DNA of 64,000 nucleotides. Origin: Pseudovirgaria hyperparasitica. Its lineage: Eukaryota; Ascomycota; Dothideomycetes; Acrospermales; Acrospermaceae. Every line of letters begins with the position of its first letter. Positions within the stretch are counted from its first letter, which is position 1. Shown here in pieces: positions 34,901-45,170 of the stretch. A program made the position numbers and the translations under genes. The DNA lies in NCBI RefSeq assembly GCF_010093815.1, contig NW_022985549.1, forward strand, positions 1,823,494 to 1,887,493, given 5' to 3'. The notes below the pieces were generated by a model. The model had not been told where the DNA came from. It saw only the letters and a list, made by a program, of their open reading frames with translations, and did not search any database.

Positions 34901-36863
34901 ACCCATTGGAGGTATCATCAATGGCGCCATGGTACTCCGAGACCGCCCCTTTGTCGACACTACCTGGGACGACTTTGAGGCAGTACTTGCGCCAAAGGTT
35001 GCAGGGACTCGCAACCTTGATGAGCTCTTTGGTGAATCTGAGGCCCTGGACTTCTTCATTGTGCTTTCGTCTGCGACATCCATTGTGGGCAACATTGGAC
35101 AGTCAGCTTATAGTGCAGCAAACCATTATATGACAAGTCTCGTCAAACGTCGGCAGGGTCGTGGACTGGTTGGGTCAGTCGTAGTCATTGGCTTCCTGAC
35201 GGGCCTGGGCTACATCTTCCGTTCAGACAAGAAGCATCGCGCTGCCATTGAGAAGTCTCTCCTTCCACGGCTGGATCGACAAGCCGAGACAGATCTGCAC
35301 GATATGCTCATCAAGGCTATCGAGTGCGGACGACCAGAATCCAACCTACCATCCGAGCTCATCACTGGTATAAGGAAGAAGTTCACAGAAGCGTGGCACG
35401 AAGATGTGCGCCTATCAGGCTACCTCCTACAAGAAGGTGACAAGGAGGAAGGCGCCAGTCAGGAGCAAGCTGATGGGAATGTCAAAGTTGATATTCAGCT
35501 GGCTGCAACCAAGGATCCAAAGGAAGGTCTCGCAATCCTGATCAAGTGCTTCTCGCAAGCTCTGGGTAACATGCTCCAGCTCGATCCGGCCCAGATCAAC
35601 GCCGATATGCCTGTGGCTGAACATGGTGTTGACTCGCTCGTATCCGTTCGTATACGTGAGTGGTTCCTGAAAGAGCTCGGTGTTGACGTGCCGGTATTGA
35701 AACTCATGTCGACCAACCACACCATGTCGCGCGTATGCGAGGATGCCTTCGCAGGATGGCGAAAGCTTCGCTCAGGGTCTCAGGCAGAGTCCCAGACCGC
35801 TACCAAGACCCATGACGATCCAGAAATGGATTGGAAGAAGGAAGTAGCCGGGCTCATCGACGGCATTCCTGCCCTGGTCGCAGCTGGCGTTGACTCCGCC
35901 GACGTGCCTCGCACTAGCGCACGCCGCGTCGTCTTGACTGGATGCACAGGTTTCTTGGGTACGCACATACTTCGTAACCTCGTCGCAGACCCCAATACCG
36001 CAGAGGTGCACTGTCTCTGCCTTCGCTCGCGTCCTCTGCGCGTCAAGGACGCAAGGATCCACGAGTACAAGGGCGACCTAGTCAAACCGTTCCTGGGGCT
36101 GTCCGCGGCCGACTTCAAGCGCCTCAGCCAGACGGCCGACCTAATCATCCACGTCGGAGCCGACGTCGCGCATCTGAAATCGTACGAAATGATGCGAGCT
36201 GCCAATGTCATCTCGACGCAGACGCTGCTCGCGATGGCGACGCCACGCCACGTGCCCGTACACTTTGTGTCTTCGTCGTCCGTGGCAATGTTGCAGAAGG
36301 ATACAGCAGAGCTGTGGGAGGTGCCGCCGTCCAGCTTCTGGCCACCGTCGGATGCAGAGTCGCTAATGAAGAATGCGATTGGTTATGCAGCCAGCAAGTG
36401 GATGGGCGAGATCCTGCTGGAGCGTGCGGAGGGTGTTCCGGGCGTAGTCCATCGCTTCCCCAACATCATGGGGCCGGACGCACCCGAAGAGATCCCGCTA
36501 GTGGCCCTAGACCGCTACTGCATGAAGCTGCGGGCCGTCCCTGCGCTAGATCCCAAGCAGTGGGTCGGAGAGCTTGACGTCATCGAGGTTACTGACGTGG
36601 TGCCGGAACTCATGGCCACGGCGTATGCCCATGATCCCAGCAAGTCATTCGCAATTCACAACTACTGCAGCGAGAATAGATACTTGCTCTCGGATCTCGT
36701 GAGTATGTACAAGCAGAAGCTGGGTGGCACCGTTGAAGTCCTGCCGACACCTGAGTGGATGCGGAGGGCTAAGGACTTGGGCATGCCCAAGGGAGTGGAG
36801 GCTACTTGGACTGGGCACAATGAAGTGTTCATATCGCCTGTATTGCACAAAGGACAAAAATGA
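28913..36863 (+). CDS. Highly reducing PKS without ER, with terminal reductase domain (KS-AT-DH-MT-KR-ACP-R)
   Basis: Six exons (28913-29116, 29181-29657, 29717-29897, 29948-30079, 30131-30429, 30480-36863) give about 2558 residues. [17 protein letters not shown] and [13 protein letters not shown] (about 545-860): FTGQGAQW and GHSSGE. DH (about 950-1270): [14 protein letters not shown] and [25 protein letters not shown] near 1425. A structural pseudo-KR segment leads directly into the KR (GMTGDLG near 1835; catalytic SAYSAAN near 1975). No ER sequence lies between. ACP: GVDSL near 2149. [12 protein letters not shown] near 2252 and YAASKWMGE near 2400, a thioester-reductase domain that would release an aldehyde or alcohol. 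All catalytic residues are intact. This layout is known for betaenone-type PKSs that work with a LovC-like partner; such a partner is encoded at 18337-19508. Confidence 0.95.
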
Positions 36864-37766
36864 TTAGACATAGAGTATAGAGGCGACTGTAAATTGTATA
36901 GAGGCGACTATAAATTATATAAAGGCGACTGTAAATTGTATAGATGACAGTAGAATATTAGAACGCTCTCTCCTCATTGCACTTCATTCCAACGTTGGAT
37001 TCTGTTAATAGGATTTACAAAATACGATAGAAAACAGAGATGTAATAATACTGTATAATACAGCTCTTTTCTTATCGACATGCTCGTTCATGGAAATCAT
37101 CTCTCTTTAGTATTCGCTAACAACCTACAGTTTCATAAAGAGTAGATGAAACTTTTTCCTTCTACATATTTAGAGATACAAAAACTTCATAACATAATAT
37201 ATTATGGGTTCTAAGACGATCGAAGACCTATAATATATAGAATATAGCATTACATTTCATGGTGATGCACGTTTGTATAGAAAGTAATCCAGATTGAGCT
37301 CCGGTGTTTATATATATATACATCATTTTATCCTAAGAGAGAAGTTATCCCAAAAGGCCTGAAGTCGCAGGTCGTCATGGCAACTAGAGCTATGAACGTG
37401 CAAATGCGGGGCACATGGATTCTAGCCAGACGAGTTCAAAAACCCTCACCCGACCTCAATCTCAATCGCATCACCTCGTCTGTCCACCAACCCATCGTCG
37501 AAGCACCTCCGAAAAATCAATAAAGCTTTCATATTTCAATTTCAATGCTAATGCTACAAAGTGAACTACCTTGCGAGGTCTACTTGAGTATATTAAGAAA
37601 AGCTAGCCATGAGCGGCACCCATTTTCCACCCCTCTAACACGCATTCTACGCTCTCCTCTACCCCAAACCCAATGCTAAAATCATCGTACACATGAAATG
37701 AACTTCCCGCCTCGATCAGTCAACAGCACCGCCCTTCTCGCCCCTATGTTGGGGGAAATAGCCATC
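36864..37766. other. AT-rich convergent intergenic region with a short minisatellite
   Basis: Between the stops of the PKS and the transporter. Very AT-rich around 37000-37350. The only structure seen is the 21-bp repeat just behind the PKS stop. Confidence 0.4.
36876..36947. repeat. 21-bp minisatellite, about 3.4 copies
   Basis: Units at 36876-36896, 36897-36917 and 36918-36938 (consensus tatagaggcgactgtaaattg) with a partial fourth copy. It begins 13 bp after the PKS stop codon, within its presumed 3' UTR. Confidence 0.9.
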
Positions 37767-39770
37767 TCAAGCCTTGCTAGCAGCCTGCTTCTTTGCATTG
37801 ACATTATTCCACCTGGTGAGCATGCTGACAGGCACACAGATACCACAGCACGCGATTGTGATTGCAAAGGCAACCTTGATACCCCATGCATACGCGCGCA
37901 AGACGCCGTCGAGGTCGGCGCCGGTAAAGACGCGGTGCAGATCCGTGGCGCCGGTGGCGGTGACGAGGGTTGCATCGAGATTGGGTGCGGTGCTGGCGAG
38001 CTTTGCGACGAGTTGGTTGACGAAGCCGCACTGGGCGGCTGAGAGGAGGATTGTACCACCCATGGATCGACACCCTGGGAGAAGAAATTAGTAAAAGAGG
38101 CAGAAAGGGGGTAAGTAGGAGTGATGGCATGCTCGATCTGGTCGAAGGAGACTTACATATGATGATTGCCGTGGTGGGGGCTATATCAGCGGGTGCGGAG
38201 AAGGCCTGCGAGATGATGACGGGAACTTGCAGCGCGAGACCGTATCCAAAGCCGCCTAGGATCTGGTAGCCAACCCATTTGCCTGTCGATGTTCCAATGT
38301 CCATGGTGAAGAATAGACCGGCGGCGATGGTGACGATTACGGAGCTAACTGGCAAGTAAGGAGCTGCGACACCTGTCTTTGTGATGATCACACCCGAGCC
38401 GTATGTGGCGATGCCGAACAGGACGATGAGAGGGATGTTGCGGACACCCGAGCCAATCGGACTGGCGTTGTCGATACTTTGGAAATAAATGGGCAGGTAG
38501 TAGAGCGTGACGAAATAAGCGCCGGCAAAGAAGAAACCCCAAAGACCGTTGACCCAGACGTGTCGTTGACGCATCAGGCGAGGTGTTAGCATGGCGCGTT
38601 CGCCCTGCCAGATCTCTACTGCTGTGAGGACTCCAACGATGGCAACGAAACCGACGATCAATCCGATAACAAGACTAGAGCTCCACGGATGGGTCTGACC
38701 TCCATACTGAAGGGCTAGTAGCAAGGTGAGGGATGCACCCATGGTGAGCGTTGCGCCCAAGAAGTCCATTTGCAAAAGCTTCTCCTTTAATGTAGCTTGG
38801 ACCACCTTGGCAGCTGCAGGAGTCTTGAAGGTGACCAAAATGACAGCAGCGGCCAGACCACCGATTGGAAGATTGATATAGAAGCACCTAAAGTTGGTAT
38901 GTCAGACGAGGCCATTGCAGGAGCGGAAACTATGGAATAGTGCAACAAGGAAAAAGTAGTAAGTAAAACGTTGACTACTCACCATCTCCACGACGCTCCA
39001 TCAGTGAGTCCTCCACCAATGAGTGGTCCACACACAGCAGCAACACCATACGAAACTCCAATGACCGAGGTGTAGGTAGCTCGTTTCGTGGGCTCAGCCG
39101 CAAACGCCGAAATCGTGTAAACTCCAGGCGCAATACCCGAAGCACCAAGACCGGAAATAGCACGTCCAACGATCAGAGTCATTGAGTTCTGAGCGACTCC
39201 GCTGATCAAGCTTCCGAGTTCGAAGATGAAGATTGCGACCAGGAAGCTGGTTTTCAGTGGGAAGAATTTGTACACCTTGCCCCATAGTGACTGGAACGCG
39301 CCAAGCGTCAAGAAGTAAGCAGAACCGTACCACGAGATATCATCAAGCTTGTGGAATTGGTCCGTGATCTTTGGAATTGCGGTCGCGACGATGGTCTGCA
39401 TCGAGAGTGTTAGTTTATTAGCTTGATATACCACAGCGAAGACGACTCTGGAAGGGCGATATGAAGCAGAACTCACCTGGTCCAGAGAGATCAGTGTGAT
39501 ACTGAGTATGAGAGCAAGCATAATGAACAAGACCTCGATACCCTTTGGGTATGTCATAGGTTTCGGCGGCTCAGCGACAGGTTTCTCTTCGGTAGTAGCA
39601 CCATCAGCTTCAGGGGCATCTGATCTGGGTACACCATTGTCCGTCGAGGAGGCCGAAGAGGACATTTCGTTCGGCTTTTCCTTCTCAGGATCGACCTGGT
39701 GTGTATTGTCTCCCATATCTGCGAGCGTCCTGTCCTCTGGCAAGCGAGGCGGTGGTGTTGAAGGGGACAT
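37767..39770 (-). CDS. MFS exporter, 14-TMS drug:H+ antiporter (DHA2) type
   Basis: Four exons (39770-39477, 39395-38983, 38887-38157, 38074-37767) give about 581 residues. About 85 hydrophilic N-terminal residues precede the first membrane helix (IEVLFIMLALILSITLISLDQ). The splice joints restore the family motifs LDQTIVATAIPKI, WRWCFYINLPIGG and SMGGTILLSAAQ. Motif C-like GVAAVCGPLIGGGLTDGASWRW and the conserved SAYFLTLGAFQSLWG are present. Proteins of this type export fungal toxins or polyketides and often protect the producer. It is the right-hand gene of the cluster; its upstream region (39771-40110) carries the cluster motif. The start ATG 39770 was chosen over a longer open frame because homologues start with a similar polar tail. 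Confidence 0.92.
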
Positions 39771-41472
39771 ATCTGTTTGAAGGATGGTAAGAGTCTGTGT
39801 ACTTTGGAACCGCAGCCTCGAAGGATTCAGAGTGTGATGTAGAAAGTAGAAAAGAGAAATGTAAAATATGACCAAATATCAGTCAAAGTTGGCTTTTGAC
39901 TAGCGGACATGAGGATTTAGTACTAAAGGCGGGTAAGGCCTTTAACGCCGTTCATTCACTCCCCTGTCAAACCCCTACTAGCGTTAGATGCCGGAGCTAG
40001 ATGGATCTGATAGAAGGTCGTAAATCCGCTAACACCGTTCGTACTTACAGTGGATACAGTAAGATTCCGTTCACTCACCGACCGATTCGTGCTTCGGAGA
40101 TCATATGCAAGTAAGCTCTTCCGTCACCGTACACGAATCAGGTAATCGCGAGTGACCAAACAAGCTCCTTCGTCTTGCCTTTTGACCTTGCAACTTACTG
40201 TAATAGTTCGCATTCTACATACAACCAACTCAAGGCAAAAAAAAGGCTATATTCATAGTTATGCGCATCCATATACAACAGCAGACCTAGATGAAGGACG
40301 TCAGAGTGTACTGTGGGTTCACGAGTCAGTCATGATACAGCGGCACACGTGCCTTGACTCATGCGCGCCAATGACATCCATGATCGACCACATATACCCA
40401 CATATACATGGTGAGCCTCGACGCGGAGTGTCGTCAGAAAACAGGATAAGAAATTCCGACATGTTGCTTGGCGCGGTCCGATCAAGCCAAGGATTTTAAG
40501 ATTTGCCCTTTCTGTGCGGCGTGGCCCGACTCCCTAGGCTTACTTTCTTATATGGCGTAGATGTCTGCGACTCCGTGTGATTAAATGCCTTCATTGCTTC
40601 CAAGATGCTTAACGTGGCGTGATGCATTACCCTTATCGGAGCGATCATTTCTTGACAGAAGTCTTGTGCGTGTCTTGGTCGGCGGCTGATTCTCCTAACT
40701 CGACTCACTCAGCGACCACGAGATGCGTTCATTCACAGGATTCATCTTCAATGGTCGAGTGTTATACCGAATTTGCATGATGGAAGCATCTCGAAAGAAC
40801 AAGTGTTCATCGACCAGTGGTGGCTGGTGCATTAGACGGCGATAGGTCTTTAGATATATCCTTAACGGCAATATCGCTTACAATGATTCGTGTTTCAGGG
40901 AGAGAGACTCGTGCAACGGTATGTAGGAGCAGGGATTCTACAGAACCCGAAACTGGAGTATATTTCCGGTTCTTTTCCACTTGAGAAAAACTTTTCGAAG
41001 GTGATCTGCGGTTACATCCGTCGCTCGCAAGGCGTTTGTCGGAGCTAGTATAACTCTCATAGCATTGATATTGCGACAAGAGAATCAAATTTGCTGGAGA
41101 CATACAACGAACAAAAGGCTGCAGAAAGATGAACATATTGGAAAATGAAACAAAAAAGAGGACGACGACTCGTCAATTAATGCAACTGAATACCAAACAT
41201 TCGAAAACCAGGAACGCTTCTGACACCACGAAGAGATATGCCGCCCGTACGACCAGATCGCAAATCGATACTGTAGCAGTCGGAGTTATGGACACGAGTA
41301 CAGCGCTAAGTGATGCTACAGTAGTTCTGGAACAGCTCAGCAGTGATATAAATAATATTGAGGGTAAGTACCATAGGCCAAAAGGCACGCCGAAAATCCA
41401 TCGGTGTGGTACCGTATGGAAAAGTTTGAAGAACGATCGTAAACATGAATGTTTTATGCTACAGCGATATGA
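39771..41472. other. 1.7-kb intergenic region at the right edge of the cluster
   Basis: The first 340 bp upstream of the transporter hold CCGACCGATTCG and TCGGAG (40094-40099), matching other cluster promoters. Beyond that only unsupported short frames occur (40807-41136 minus; 41129-41485 plus, 118 codons, Lys/Thr-rich, overlapping the next gene's 3' end). No transposon was recognised. Confidence 0.35.
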
Positions 41473-42366
41473 TCAGTGTCTGTGATACTGATGAGCATGC
41501 TGATGCGCATGTTGATGCGCATGCTGATGATACGGTGGCTGCGGGTATGGCGGCTGCTGGTAGGGCTGTTGATACTGGCCTGGATACGGATTATAAGGTG
41601 CATTCACGAGCACCATCCTGAACGGCGCCATTATTGCAGAAATGATCCTTCCAGCTGCATCCAAAGTCGCCCAGATGACGATCAGTGCTAGTATGGCACC
41701 GAGGATCTTGGCTACCGAGTCCCATTGACACGGTGGAGGTGTAGGTGCCGGAGCTGGATCGGGCGCTTTCTTCTCCTCCTCTTTCGGGGGCGGTGGACAG
41801 CCGTATACGTATGTCGGAGGCTCGTCTTTCGAGGGTGGGCAGCATGGTTTAACCGGGTGGCAGAAGGGACGCGGTCCGGGACCTCCATCCCAGATGAATC
41901 GTGGATGTGGCGCCGGGGGATCTTCTTTCTTCGGAGGACCCAAATGGATGTGAATGGGCTTCTTTTCTTCTTTCGGAGGCTCCTCTGGCGGATGGATGAT
42001 GACGGGCCCGAATGGAGTATCAAACTTGTTCGATGGTTTGTCTTTCGGCTTGGGCTCAGGATTCAATGTCGTCCATCGATGGCTCGTTGAGTACTTTCGT
42101 TCTACATCTGGCTCCTTTTCGTCTTTCATCTTTAGGAGCTCTTTCCAACGTTGTCGCACGGCGTGTTCTGAGATCGTGGGTCCGTCCCGTGGGTAGTCAA
42201 TGTGCCGATAACTCATTGGTAGAGGCACATCGCCCGGAATGACCTCATAGCGCCATCTATACTTTATCTCGGGTATCTCTTCTTTTTCCTCTTTCTTCGC
42301 TGGAGGGGCGGGTGGTGCTGGTGCTGGCGGTGCCGGTGGCCACCATCCGATAACGTTTTTGACCAT
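41473..42366 (-). CDS. Proline-rich single-pass membrane protein with His-rich tail, unknown function
   Basis: Single-exon gene of 297 residues. I do not recognise a family. The N-terminal ~210 residues are very rich in Pro, Lys and Glu, with PPAPPAPAPPAPPAKKEEKEE at the start and Cys-Pro clusters (CHPVKPCCPPS, YGCPPPP). One membrane helix lies at about 217-239 (KILGAILALIVIWATLDAAG). The 58-residue tail has Pro/Tyr/Gln repeats and ends in HQHAHQHAHQHAHQYHRH, a possible metal-binding or pH-sensing segment. The tail is encoded by 12-bp repeats near 41490-41530. It lies just outside the cluster on the far side of a 1.7-kb gap, so no link to the pathway is claimed. Confidence 0.7.
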   Translation of the reverse strand: MVKNVIGWWPPAPPAPAPPAPPAKKEEKEEIPEIKYRWRYEVIPGDVPLPMSYRHIDYPRDGPTISEHAVRQRWKELLKMKDEKEPDVERKYSTSHRWTTLNPEPKPKDKPSNKFDTPFGPVIIHPPEEPPKEEKKPIHIHLGPPKKEDPPAPHPRFIWDGGPGPRPFCHPVKPCCPPSKDEPPTYVYGCPPPPKEEEKKAPDPAPAPTPPPCQWDSVAKILGAILALIVIWATLDAAGRIISAIMAPFRMVLVNAPYNPYPGQYQQPYQQPPYPQPPYHQHAHQHAHQHAHQYHRH

Positions 42367-43028
42367 GCTGCACGCAATGAAAGTTATGAGACCGTGTGGT
42401 TAACTTTTCGGTTGATGGAGAGCTCACTCAAGATTAGATCGTATCGAAAATTGTTAGACCATTGATCACGATCCAGATTCCGGGAACAGTGGAGATTGTT
42501 GCGATATTCAAGGAAGACTTCTTAGGCAGGGCTAACCCTTCCAGCGTTGGATACGTTCTCGAATTCAGGTCGGAAACGATATTTTAGTGAGCTGTACAAG
42601 GCATGCGACTGTACGAAATATTGGGATGATGAGAGCATGTAAACACCTCCATGTGACGGAATTTTATCGTGGGATCAAGGGATGTGGCGGGAAGCGAAGA
42701 ATGTGGGTAGTCGGCGACACAACGCAAGGGAGAAAGGAATGTCGACATCAGTAGGTGAGGCATGTAGCCTTCAATGACAAATACTCATTCCTTCCATGAG
42801 ACCATAAAACATCCACGATGATTCACATGTGCCTAGTCGCACCATGTATTGCGCTTCGCTTGTGGCTCTGAAAGTCGATGTTCGCGATAATGCTTCCCCG
42901 TTCACAACAGAAAGACCCGAGCCAACTCCCTTTCTTGTGTAGAAGCCTTTTCCCTTAGTACGCCAGGTATTTCAGAAACTCAAGTTCGCTCATCAAGAAA
43001 CGCCGAATGCTTTGTACGCCTCGTCTGG
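42367..43028. other. Intergenic region
   Basis: Promoter of the proline-rich gene plus the 3' flank of SEH1. No coding signal or structured element recognised. Confidence 0.35.
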
Positions 43029-44853
43029 TTAATCCTCGTTTGCGCCATCTATCTCAGAGTACTCCTTCCAAAGGTCATTCACACCCTTCTTCCATGTTCG
43101 AATGGTGCCGTCATCTCCAGTGGATATAAGCAAGTCCCCTTCAAAGATTAGTAAGAGTGCGAAGAGCAGAAACGTAGGGAAGGTAGACACTCACCCATCG
43201 GTGAGAACGCGACACGCCAGACTGCGCCGTGGTGATTTTTCAATTCGGCCACCTTTTTGACCAGATGCTTGACCCTTCCAGGGATCGTAACTTCTTGTGA
43301 ATCTTCGTTGGATTTTGACGCGCCGGCGAGTCCAGCACCGATGCCAGATGGACCAGCGCGTGAACCACGGGGGCGTGGCGAGCTTCGACCGTCAGTGTGA
43401 CCGTTGTGTATCGCAACAGTCGTATCCGATGCAGATTGCTTGTCAGTCTCAGCATTGTGTAGCTCGTAGATCCGTATAGCTCCATCTTTGCTTGCTGTTG
43501 CAATGATATCGTATCCTCTCATAGACCCGTTGGCCCACGAAAGGTCTCGTACGATAGATGTAGCATCGTTCAATTCGGCTGCAACATACCACTTTCTGTT
43601 CTTGTCTGTCCGAAAGATCTTCACCGTCTTCATGGCTGCTACAGCTAGAGAGAGTGACTTACGGTCAAGGCCTTCCCGCACAGCAGTCCAACAGGGTAGT
43701 TTTTCGTGGTGGAAGCAGACCTTGAATCCGGCTTCATCCTGGCGACTAGGAGTGGCACATACATAGGAATCATGCAGATACTGCCATTCGGCGATATTGT
43801 TGTTGTCTAAAGGTTCATACACGCTCAGATGGCCATCGCGTGTAATCAGAGCAAGGTAGGTGTCTTGAAATATGTTCTTGAAGTCCAGTGACATATATGG
43901 CACTTTTGTTTCAGGCGTCAGAGTCGTTACAAGCTTGAAACGTCGACCAGACTGAGGGACTTCGGTGACATCTTCCTGCCATAGTTTGAAGCGACCGTCT
44001 TCAGCAACGCTGCCCAGAATTTCTCCGGCATATGGTCCATTCCATTTAACCTGATTTGACATTAGCATCCATCTTAGCTCTTATAGATCTCGATGTTCCG
44101 CGAAGTATCGAATGTACTGCGTGTTGGGTTATAGGTCAGGGAGTCGGGAAAGCATGGATGATGTGAAATGACCACTCTTGAGAGCAATGATGGCTGTATA
44201 GTGCTACCACGCGCTGTCCAATAGATACTTACATCGACAATTTCAGCATCATGGGCTCTCCAGCTATCAGCGAGGTTCCAGTTGTCGTCCTTGCGATCCC
44301 AAACCTTCAGTCGGTGATCTGAGGAAGCTGTCACCATACGGGTACCGAAGTAGTTGAAGTCGACGGCCAGAACCAAATCCTGGTGTCCATGAGAGAAGCT
44401 CTGGAAGCCACGATCGGTAGCCATGCTTTTGGCAGCTTTATAGGCTCGCAGAACACTTGCTTGAAGCTTTTGGCAGACCTTATGATTCAACGTCAGGGCT
44501 GCGGCGCTACCATGGCTGAGAAGATCGATAGTGAGAATATGGGCAGCTTCTATCCGTTCAACTCTGCTGGCGAACTCGACAGCTGTATCAGACAAGTTAG
44601 ACTGGGTGCGTTTGCTTGCCTGAAAGCCAAAAGTAGATTTTGTGGGTTCGGGCGAGATGGAGGAGCAATCAGAGGCGGCTTGAGAGGGAAGACGAGAAGC
44701 TGAAATGGACTGTAGGAAAGCGGGACGGCAAAGCTTCAAGTTGACAGCCTCGAGTTTATCTTTGATAGGATCATTGATAGAATCCAAGACATCCGCTTCG
44801 TCTCCTCCGGCCTGGCGAGTCGCGCGACGTTGGTGAGGTTTCTCACGTTCCAT
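43029..44853 (-). CDS. SEH1: Nucleoporin Seh1 (WD40), with a long open N-terminal extension
   Basis: WD40 protein of the Nup84/Y complex of the nuclear pore and of the SEA complex that controls TORC1. Exons are (start)-44233, 44050-43195 and 43138-43029; the splice joints give EIVDVKWNGPYAGEI and FSPMGDLLISTGDDG. Seh1 signatures include FSHGHQDLVLAVDFNYFG, MVTASSDHRLKVWD and the end TGDDGTIRTWKKG..LW. Orthologues normally begin at the equivalent of MATDRGFQSF (ATG 44422-44424), which would give 385 residues. Here the frame stays open a further 143 codons to ATG 44853 (MEREKPHQRRATRQAG), with protein-like composition. Which start is used cannot be told. The first intron, 182 nt, is long for this window. 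Confidence 0.9.
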
Positions 44854-45170
44854 ACTTGAGTCGGAGCGGGCCAAGGGCTACTCTTAGCTAGTTAGTTGGC
44901 TACGCTTGGGGTCCTTGGGGTGTTCCAAGGTTGGAAACGGCGCGATCTCAGCGGTCGGTGTCAACTACTGCCGCCGCAACACCAACTAATCAGGAAGGTA
45001 CGAGCCGACTGGCCAGAACAGACGCGACACGCCGCCATAGTTATTAATTAACCAGACACCTGGCGGGAAAAATCACTCGTCCACTTCCGCGCGGCTCCAT
45101 TCTGCACTTCACTTATCATGAATTTGTCGCTATATCGCGTCTCTCCCTCCTCATCGGCGCCGCCATCGCA
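44854..45170. promoter_or_regulatory. Divergent promoter SEH1 / ALG7
   Basis: 317 bp between the longest SEH1 start and ALG7. No specific element is claimed; a TTAATTAA lies near 45042-45050. Confidence 0.3.

Noticed and set aside
28913-36863. PKS-NRPS hybrid
   Set aside because: The ACP is followed after a short linker by the reductase domain; no condensation or adenylation motifs are present.
41129-41485. 118-codon Lys/Thr-rich frame
   Set aside because: Overlaps the 3' end of the proline-rich gene and shows no family features; kept only as a note in the intergenic entry.
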